From Nymphaea colorata (taxonomy: Eukaryota > Streptophyta > Magnoliopsida > Nymphaeales > Nymphaeaceae), in contig NC_045148.1 of NCBI RefSeq assembly GCF_008831285.2, forward strand, positions 2,418,001 to 2,482,000: 64,000 nucleotides of DNA, given 5' to 3'. The position numbers and the translations under genes were made by a program. Of the stretch, positions 56,772 through 64,000 are shown piece after piece; position 1 is the stretch's first letter, and each line of letters starts with the position of its first letter. Below the pieces are notes generated by a model. It was given only the letters and a program-made list of their open reading frames with translations. It was not told where the DNA came from and ran no database searches.

Positions 56772-59117
56772 ATGTGCGGTGGTCCAGAGCATCTGAAATC
56801 ATCGTCGACTGCTTCCTCATCTTCGTCTTGTTCCTCGTTATCGTCCTCTTCAGCGCCTTCCTCTGGTGAAAGAGAAGAAAGGATGAACCATCTTTCTGTA
56901 GAAGCCACCGAAGATTCGTTCTCTTCCTTGTTTGAGTACGCGGCTAACGACGACATCGACGCCTTCAAATGCGTCGTCGAGAATGATCCGTCCAAGATCG
57001 ACGATGTCGGCCTCTGGTATGGTCGCCAGAAGGGAACGAACCAGATGGTGCTCGAGCAGCGTACGCCGCTTATGGTGGCCTCTATCTACGGCAGCATCGA
57101 CGTCCTTTCCTTCATTCTTTCTATCCCCGGCGACGTTAATCGTGCATGTGGCCCGGACAAGAGTACCGCCCTGCACTGTGCCGCTGCCGGTGGCTCTACC
57201 AACGCTGTCGAAGCTGTGAACCTCCTTTTGAAGGCAGGGGCTGATCCAAATGCCGTCGATGCGCTCGGGAGGCGGCCTTTCGATGTGATCATGGTTTCTC
57301 CCAAGCTCCCCCATGTAAGAACTGGTTTAGAAGTTCTCCTCTCATGCGGCTCGACTACCGCCGATGGGAGTTGTGCTGTGAAGGAAACAAAGGCTGGTTG
57401 CGCCGATCTCTGTAGCTCGTCTCCTCCTCTATCGTCTTCTCCTGACGGGTGCTCTTCTGCCTCTATTTCTACGTCATCCCCGGTGTCTCCAGCTAAATTC
57501 GTGGACCCTGCCGGTAAAGCATCTTCAGGTGAATTGTCGGAGAAGAAAGAGTACCCGGTTGATCCGTCGTTACCGGATATCAAGAACAGCATATACACTA
57601 CTGACGAGTTCAGAATGTTCTCCTTCAAGGTCCGCCCCTGCTCCAGGGCGTACTCTCACGACTGGACCGAGTGCCCTTTTGTCCATCCGGGTGAAAATGC
57701 TCGGAGGAGGGATCCCCGGAAGTTTCACTATAGCTGCGTGCCGTGCCCAGACTTCCGCAAGGGCGCTTGCAGGAGAGGTGACCTCTGCGAGTACGCCCAT
57801 GGCGTGTTCGAGTGCTGGCTCCATCCGGCCCAATATCGCACGCGCCTCTGCAAAGACGGCACCAATTGTACGCGGAGGGTCTGCTTTTTCGCTCATACAT
57901 CGGACGAGCTCCGTCCTCTGTATGTCTCCACTGGTTCTGCGGTGCCCTCGCCGAGGTCGTCTGCTTCCAATCTCGACATGGCCGCTGCCATGGCAAACAT
58001 GAACCTTGGTCCGCCTGGCTCCCCCTCATCGAGCATGTCCATCATGTCCCCTTTTTCACAAGCAGCAGTGCTCACGCCTCCGATGTCCCCATCCGGTGGT
58101 GTCGGCCACTCATCCATGGCCTGGCCTCAGCCCAACGTCCCCACCCTGCATCTCCCCGGCAGCAACCTGCAGTCGAGCCGGCTGAGGTCCTCTCTCAGCG
58201 CTCGCGACATTCCCACCGTTGATGACATGTCGATGCTGGAGCTAGATGCCGCCCACCAGCTCCTAAATGACTTCTCGTGCATCTCCGGCCAGTCGCGGAT
58301 GGGCTCGGCCGTGGCAGCCGGGAACGGGTCGTCCCTTTCTGCCCGGTCTTTAAGGTGCAAGACTCTCACCCCCTCCAATCTAGAGGAGCTCTTTGCTTCG
58401 GAGATGTCCTCCTCCCCTCGCTTCTCAGCGGATTTCTCGCCGCTGAGCCCCCAGGTGCAGTCCTCCCAGAAGGCTGCGGCCTCCGTGTTCTCTCAAATCC
58501 AGCAACAGCAACAACAGAACCAAATGTTGTCTCCGATCAATACGGGCAATGTCTTCTCACAGAAATCCGTGGAATCCCAGCTTAACGGGCATTCCCTACT
58601 TCAGTCCTCTTTCGGGCTCTCGTCGTCAAGTCGGATGTCTTCGCCGCGCAGCATAGACGCCTCTGCCATGGCGCCCCAGTCGCCTCTCGGCCTCCGCCTG
58701 GCTGCCTTCGCTCAGAGGGAGAAGCAGCAGCAGCAGCTGCGGTCCCACAGCTCTAGGGATCTCGGTAGTGCTGCAGCAGCTGCGATGATTGGTTCTCCGG
58801 TGGCAACAACTGCGGCGACGGCTTCGCCGTGGTCTAAATGGGGAGCCCCCACCGGGAAAGCAGATTGGGGGGTACAAGGGGAGGACATTGGTGCGGGCCG
58901 TTTCCGACGGTCATCGTCGTTCGAGCTGGGTTCGGGCTCGGATGAGCCGGACGTCTCTTGGGTCCATTCCCTGGTGAAGGAGTCCCCGGAGATCAAGGAA
59001 CCGGGTTCGAATCCTCCTGGAAAGGAAAATCCGGGTCAAGTGGATGCCGGTGTCATGGATCACTCTCAGTTGGGTGCGTGGTTGGAGCAGATGCAGCTTG
59101 ATCAGCTGGTGGTTTAA
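56772..59117 (+). CDS. Ankyrin-repeat, arginine-rich tandem CCCH zinc-finger protein
   Basis: A 781-residue protein on one uninterrupted exon, of the plant RR-TZF family (Arabidopsis C3H30/C3H56-like). These proteins bind RNA or DNA, shuttle between cytoplasmic foci and nucleus, and act in stress and hormone responses. In order: Ser-rich N-terminus starting MCGGPEHLK; two ankyrin repeats (about 96-166: RTPLMVASIYGSIDVLSFIL, STALHCAAAGGS...LLLKAGADPN); the arginine-rich RR motif C290-X5-H-X4-C301-X3-H305; finger 1 C325-X7-C333-X5-C339-X3-H343; finger 2 C360-X5-C366-X4-C371-X3-H375. The Ser/Pro-rich C-terminal half carries LKSTLSAR-type RSSLSARDI, PSNLEELFASEM, a short polyglutamine run (QQQQQQ), SDEPDVSWVHSLVKE and a final LGAWLEQMQLDQL. 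All metal ligands are intact. GC is high compared with flanks. The longer C-terminus suits the 700-residue subclass. The start is the first ATG after the presumed leader acceptor. Confidence 0.96.
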   Translation: MCGGPEHLKSSSTASSSSSCSSLSSSSAPSSGEREERMNHLSVEATEDSFSSLFEYAANDDIDAFKCVVENDPSKIDDVGLWYGRQKGTNQMVLEQRTPLMVASIYGSIDVLSFILSIPGDVNRACGPDKSTALHCAAAGGSTNAVEAVNLLLKAGADPNAVDALGRRPFDVIMVSPKLPHVRTGLEVLLSCGSTTADGSCAVKETKAGCADLCSSSPPLSSSPDGCSSASISTSSPVSPAKFVDPAGKASSGELSEKKEYPVDPSLPDIKNSIYTTDEFRMFSFKVRPCSRAYSHDWTECPFVHPGENARRRDPRKFHYSCVPCPDFRKGACRRGDLCEYAHGVFECWLHPAQYRTRLCKDGTNCTRRVCFFAHTSDELRPLYVSTGSAVPSPRSSASNLDMAAAMANMNLGPPGSPSSSMSIMSPFSQAAVLTPPMSPSGGVGHSSMAWPQPNVPTLHLPGSNLQSSRLRSSLSARDIPTVDDMSMLELDAAHQLLNDFSCISGQSRMGSAVAAGNGSSLSARSLRCKTLTPSNLEELFASEMSSSPRFSADFSPLSPQVQSSQKAAASVFSQIQQQQQQNQMLSPINTGNVFSQKSVESQLNGHSLLQSSFGLSSSSRMSSPRSIDASAMAPQSPLGLRLAAFAQREKQQQQLRSHSSRDLGSAAAAAMIGSPVATTAATASPWSKWGAPTGKADWGVQGEDIGAGRFRRSSSFELGSGSDEPDVSWVHSLVKESPEIKEPGSNPPGKENPGQVDAGVMDHSQLGAWLEQMQLDQLVV

Positions 59118-61548
59118 TGGTTTTTTGTGTCCGCCGTATGGTAGAAGGAAGAAAGGTTGAAACTGACGTGGCAGTGAGTGGGAAAGGAGATTAGTTGGTG
59201 GAATTAACTACTATTTTTAATTATTACTTTATTATTATTAGTAGTATTATAGCTGAACCCTACAACGCAGAGGTTGGAAAAAAGAAACAAAAAATGAAAG
59301 CAATGGGGATTGTTGGGAGCCATCAGCAAAACCCAGATTCGTCAAAACAGTCAAAGAAAAAAAGGAAGAAAAGAAAAATTAGGGGGAAAGAAGTTTGAGG
59401 TTGTTAGGTTTTCTCCTTTTGTAGGATTTGTATTCTTTTTGTCGTCTTTTTTTGGTGAGGCGGTCTTTCCCTCTTGAAGTTTTATTAATTAAGCTAAACT
59501 CGGCGGTTCGAGATGGTAGCTCGAAGTCTCTTTTGTATGTTTTTTTTTTCTTTTGTTGCCCTCCGTTTTCTTTTGTTGTTTCCGTCAGATGAGCATGTTA
59601 GAGAAAGTGCTGCAACAGTGGGTCAAAGGGCTACTTGTGGAAAGGAAAGTGTGCGTACGCCGCCCTCGCAGGATATTGATGTTGACGATGATGATCGGTT
59701 GTTGTCTGTTAAATACTGTCTTTGGTCAGAAATTGATGTAGTATTGGATTTTAGAAGTTTATTATTATTTGATTATCTTTATTTATTTATTTAATCTTTC
59801 TTTCTGCTTTACTTAGTTTCTTTAGTTTTTTGGCTAGAATCTTTTTTGGTTGGCCTGAATATCCAGTCTGGTATCAAAACAGCAAAAGCTCGGCCACGGG
59901 CGGCTAGTCGTCCGTTGAAGATGCTCCTTCGTCTCTCGCTTTCTCTCAGTCAGGGCCTCTCTTCCTTTGGATCTTATCTGTGTGATACTCTTATCTCTTT
60001 CGTTTTCTTGTTTTGTGGAGTTAGTACCAGCCAGTGGGATTTTCTCGTGTTGTAATCGTTGTTTGTTTGTGTTCCTCCCTGCGAGATGCAATGGATCGTA
60101 GTTGACTGTTTTGAGAACATGAGCGGCTTATTGACGAGCAAGTCAACAAAACTGAGGAGTTTCAGCAGATGTTACAACTCATCCTGTCGCTTGTGGTTCA
60201 CCAGGAAATGAAAACGGGACGCGCTTCATTTGTTAAAGAGTCGTAATAATATTTGATGCTTGCTTCAAGAAACAAAGCAGCACCCTTGCAACACTTGATC
60301 ACAAATGTCTTCCGATTGCTTTTTTAAACGTAAATGAGGAAATCTGAAGAGTAAACATGTGAAGTAATCGTCACAAACTACTTGGGAAGGCTATCCAACA
60401 CACGTCTTGCCTGCAAGACGGAGTGTCTTGTAGTACACAACGTGATTGCTTTAGAGGACCAACGAATTTGTCATTGGTTTAATTTCTTATGTTCCTCGTG
60501 AATGTAATTTTCTTTTTCTTCCCCATGTACTTCGCCATGGCTCCTTATAACATAACAAAAATGATGGCAGTGTATTTATTACATAAATTTTTTCGAGCTT
60601 TCAGTACCCCCATAAAAACCCGTGTTGACATAAAAAAGTCATGATGAGGGTACGTTTATACATAAAGTGCCTCTGGGTTTCAATCTTTCAATCTCGTGAT
60701 TATCAAACCGGTTGTGGTCATGATGAAGCACAGGTTCATGAGGTTTTGTGCTTCCCTTTATTTTGGAGTTTGGTCGCTCAGTTTTCGCCATGGCCTTGTT
60801 TCTTTGTTCAAATGATTTGACCGACCACCACAGCGGGTCGACCATCTCAGGTAGACTCCAAGAGATGTGTGCCCGTCTTTATTGAATGGCGCATTTAGAT
60901 AGCCAGCCCTTAAGCTCGTTATCTCCCACTTTAGTTCAAAGACGGTAGAAAAGAACGCGCTTGTGCAGGAGGGAACTGGCTGAGCCTGAGGAGGTACGGT
61001 GGAGAAAACAACGCGCTTGTGCAAGTCGATGCGACAGGATGCCACCCCAGATCTCAGTAACTCTTCTTGTTTTGGCCCCTGGGACCTGCCTTCCGTGTTT
61101 GTGCTCTAAAATTAGGTTCTGCACTGCACACCGCTTGATTCTTGTAACTTTTTTGTTGTATTTCAATGCTTGAATGCCTAGGAATTCAAGTTCATTTCAC
61201 TACTGCACCACCAATACGTGAGCTTCTCCTCATACATGTTTTTATTTTTGTATCATTTTTTAGCAATAAATATAGTGTATATTGGCTTTAGTAATGTACT
61301 CAGGCTGTGATCGCAAGCATGTGTATTTTCCCTTAAGCAATTAAAGCAGTTATACTCCAAAAAGAAAATCCCATAACTGAATGATTCACTTGATGATTCA
61401 ATATGTAGGCTATAGCTGTTTCCTTAGGCGTGATGGCTAAAAATCAGAATCATTGGAAATTAAGTCGTGTTCTGATTTTTTTTTTTTTTTTTTTAAATCA
61501 TGAGGCATCTACGTAGTTTTGTTAATGGACGCCTAGCCATTTTGAGAA
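59118..61548. other. 3' flank and intergenic, no assignable gene
   Basis: The first several hundred bases (to about 59800) probably hold the 3' untranslated region of the CCCH gene: T-rich, with TTTTGTAGGATTTGTATTC near 59415. Further on, GAAAAGAACGCGCTTGTGCA (60949) and GAAAACAACGCGCTTGTGCA (61003) form a direct repeat 54 bp apart. The minus-strand 95-codon frame at 60758-61045 is not recognised. Confidence 0.45.
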
Positions 61549-61560
61549 TATATATAAATA
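61549..61560 (+). promoter_or_regulatory. TATA box candidate
   Basis: TATATATAAATA sits 162 bp before an ATG (61722), with a CT-rich leader-like stretch between (61610-61680). The position fits a plant core promoter, but its function is inferred. Confidence 0.4.
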
Positions 61561-61721
61561 TGCTGGGGCAGAAAGGAAATTTGTCAAGTAACCAGGGAAA
61601 AAAAGGGTTTTCTTTTCTTTTGTTTTAAAATTCTCTCCTTGCTATTCTCTCTCTTCTCTCCACCCTTCTCTTTCCTTTATCGTGAAACCAGACTGGGAAC
61701 TAGAGACTGGAGCTTGAAGAA

Positions 61722-61764
61722 ATGGATGCTGGCGTTGCGAGGAGGAAGCTCAAACTGTTTGCAG
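61722..61764 (+). CDS. Possible first coding exon of an unknown gene, rest not found
   Basis: ATG at 61722 opens MDAGVARRKLKLFA and reaches a good splice donor, GCAG|GTGGGT, at 61765. With the TATA-like box and CT-rich leader upstream, this looks like exon 1 of a plant gene. No continuing exon is recognisable in the remaining 2.2 kb, which holds a hAT MITE and repetitive-looking DNA. The gene may continue beyond the window, or be a relic, or the match may be chance. Confidence 0.3.
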
Positions 61765-62415
61765 GTGGGTTCTGACATTGATCTGCAGTTTGAAACTATC
61801 ATAGGCGATTTCACATCTTCATCACTTCTTTCTCATGTGCTGGGTCTTCGATTTCGCAGTCAGACATGGAATTCTAAGCCCATGGCTCTAGTCAGGATCC
61901 TCATGGGTGGTTGTAGTTGCATTGACATTTACTCCCGCTTAGTTGGCTGTTTAGAGCTATCAAATGAATGCTCTCTGGTGGAATCCAACTTTCACCTTAA
62001 AAATATATGAACTTTGGCTCAAAATGGATATACAGTCATAGGTCGTGGTTGATATGACAATTGTCAGTGTTAACAACAAGCTTGGGCCTTGGTTGTAGAA
62101 AGCGAGTGTGTTTCGTGCCATGTGACAAGCAACAATACATTTGAGCCTTTCTTTTCTACGTCAATACCTGGTCGATGCGCTTAGCCATTTTTGGGTTGAT
62201 TGAGTTTCCTTGTACTCTGCATTGGATCTCATTGAGGAAGTGGGGAGGGACCAAAAGTTGCAAGTCAGCTTAAGCACTATGCCAAGGTATATAAATAAAA
62301 AATTCTCGGTTGAGTAGGAGGAGTATTTCATTCTACTATTCATGAAATCCTCGCCCAACATATTGTCTCCGTATGATACAACCCCTGCTTTAGTGCCATG
62401 GCGTGTTGCCCCTGC

Positions 62416-62686
62416 TAGGGATGGTTATCGGGCCTCGGTTTGGGCCCGAAGGAACTGGCGCGAGCAAGTCTGATAATGTATCGGGCCGACACGATATAGC
62501 CTGATTCGGCCCGGTAAGTTATTTAATATTATTTTTATTTTATTAATAATATATATTATTATTAAAACTATATTTTACATTAAAAAAATTTATTTTATAG
62601 TAAAAAAATAATTTTTTATTTTAATCGGGCCAGATGAAGCCCGGGCACGGGTTTCAGACATCGGGCCGGCTCGATGCCCAGACCTA
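62416..62686. mobile_element. hAT MITE, 271 bp, with 8-bp target duplication
   Basis: Left end TAGGGATGGTTATCGGGCC; right end, inverted, TAGGTCTGGGCATCGAGCC. Flanks GCCCCTGC (62408-62415) and GCCCCGGT (62687-62694) match at 6 of 8. GGGCC words lie inside each end around an AT-rich core (62517-62625). The ends match those of the 5.2-kb hAT at 38754-44000, a likely source family. Confidence 0.88.
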
Positions 62687-62699
62687 GCCCCGGTCGTAC

Positions 62700-64000
62700 T
62701 TCAACTTCCGGGTCAGTGGCCCCTGCTCCTGGCCATACAAGTAGCTTGAGCTACGGCCGACTACAATGTGTAGTGGCTGACTGCTTATGGCTGTAGCCTA
62801 GCACGACTTAGGCCAGAAGGGGCAGCCATGGTCGACCATGGCCTGGCATACCCAGGGCCATGGCCGAACGTAGCCTAAGGCAATGATCGAGGGGTCTAAG
62901 GCACTGCGGCAAAGCATTGGCTGGCACATTGCCTGGGCCGTGGTGTGGCACAACACAGCACATGGCTGAACAAAAGCAGCAGCCATCGCTCGCTGTGCCC
63001 AGGGCTATGGCTGATATATACCTTATCACAAGCAGGCAGTGGTTTCAGCAAAAGGCAGCAAGGCTTGGACTTTGTGGCCAGTAAAATGGTCTAAAATTTT
63101 GAAAATTTGAATTTTGGAAGGACAAATTAAGTTATTTTTGAGTCAAATTTCATGGGCCGTCTCCTTGCTACACTGCGCACCTTTCTATGGTTAGTCTGGC
63201 CACACAATTCACCAAGCTCATTTTTTGCATTAGGGGCATTATGGCCTTTTGCCAATATGTGCATATTTCTTCATGAACCTAGGAGCCATGTAAGCCTAAG
63301 TTAGTACTTTTATACAAGTTGACATGAACTGAGTAGGCTCATTCCCAATTTAAGCCTACTTCAAACCATGAGAACCTGGTTTCCCAAAATAGAACCAGTC
63401 TAAGCCAACTAAACCTTGCTCGAAGCCTAGGTCTGAACCTACTTCAGATTGAATTCAACCTAGGTCCAGCACAAGTTGACTTAGTGTAAACCTACCTAGC
63501 CCATACTAAGCCAGGTCTAGGTTCAGCCACTTCATATCTCTTGTTCAATTCTTTTATCCAAATTTCATATCTTTGATATGTTTACATAGACCCAGATTTA
63601 TCTTTTCAGATCTCAAATCTTAATGTCAGATCGTAATCCAAAACTTCACATCATATCTAGATCTGCATTATAGAATCTTTCTTAGATCCATTGATTTAGA
63701 TCCTAGTATCAATTCTACATCCAAGATCCACACTTGAGTACTTGTGCACAAGTTGGTGCAGAAGAAATCTAAGTCAGTATTTGTATAGAGTACGAACAAA
63801 ATTTTTTCTATTGAACACCAATTATAACATATGGTTTTATTGTGTTTTTCTCTACTCTATGTTCATGCATTGTCCATGCTCCACACTACATGTCAATCCA
63901 AATCATTTATCAAGAATTGACCAACACTTCTCTAAGCACGAACTGCTTTTCGGGAAATCAACTTCAGATCAAGATTAAACATACAATGAATAATTTTCTA
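62700..64000. other. Repetitive-looking intergenic DNA
   Basis: 62740-63010 is built of degenerate GGCCATGG/GTAGCCTA/GGCATG words. 63280-63530 repeats AAGCCTACTT/AACCTA phrases. No open frame with a domain and no LTR boundary can be fixed. It may be part of an unrecognised LTR element running off the window. Confidence 0.4.

Noticed and set aside
56850-58996. Several long frames overlapping the CCCH gene on both strands (up to 180 codons)
   Set aside because: They are shadows of a GC-rich, strongly biased coding region. None carries a domain, while the 781-codon frame explains all conserved motifs.
1-64000. rRNA or tRNA genes and organelle DNA insertions
   Set aside because: I scanned for tRNA T-arm phrases and rRNA-like conserved stretches and saw none that form a complete gene. 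No plastid or mitochondrial gene sequence was recognised.

Overview
The window is nuclear DNA of a flowering plant. The evidence is spliced genes with GT-AG introns, plant-type protein families (a plastid IF-2 with a transit peptide, an arginine-rich tandem CCCH protein with ankyrin repeats) and a dense layer of plant transposons (hAT, Tourist-like, Ty1/copia). The sequence does not fix the species. Most of the 64 kb is AT-rich intergenic or intronic DNA.

Three host genes are well supported. (1) 4895-17856, minus: chloroplast translation initiation factor IF-2 (FUG1 type), 12 exons and 1014 codons, with a 6.5-kb intron 8 and a 2.1-kb intron 5 filled by transposons and microsatellites. (2) 25565-38330, minus: the plant NDUFAF3-like mitochondrial complex I assembly factor, only 172 residues in six exons spread over 12.8 kb. 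Intron 4 alone is 10.9 kb, and the exon before it is 35 bp. (3) 56772-59117, plus: an intronless coding region of 781 residues for an ankyrin plus tandem CCCH zinc-finger protein, with a probable intron and short upstream ORFs in its leader. The three do not form a shared pathway. Two serve organelles (plastid translation, mitochondrial respiration) and one is a cytoplasmic/nuclear RNA- or DNA-binding regulator.

Layout: 0.3-1.84 kb GC-rich hAT ends; 1.84-2.94 kb degenerate tandem repeat with a perfect 73-bp duplication; 4.9-17.9 kb IF-2 gene; 18.6-20.1 kb tandem repeat of about 255-320 bp units; 20.2-25.5 kb no recognised gene; 25.6-38.3 kb NDUFAF3-like gene, whose big intron holds two opposed copia remnants, an LRR relic and several small DNA elements; 38.75-44.0 kb a degenerate autonomous-type hAT with a broken transposase; 44.9-47.6 kb two adjoining Tourist-like elements sharing one TAA; 47.6-55.5 kb AT-rich intergenic with a hAT-like MITE; 55.5-59.8 kb CCCH gene; 59.8-64 kb mostly intergenic, with a possible orphan first exon and a clean 271-bp hAT MITE.

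I did not find a new multi-gene system. The most original material is the transposon layer. One hAT-type family has CTATGTCACA-like ends and 8-bp target duplications, with at least four complete members. There is also a Tourist-like family with CACAAAAAACA ends and TAA duplications. These elements account for much of the intron growth in two conserved organelle-related genes.
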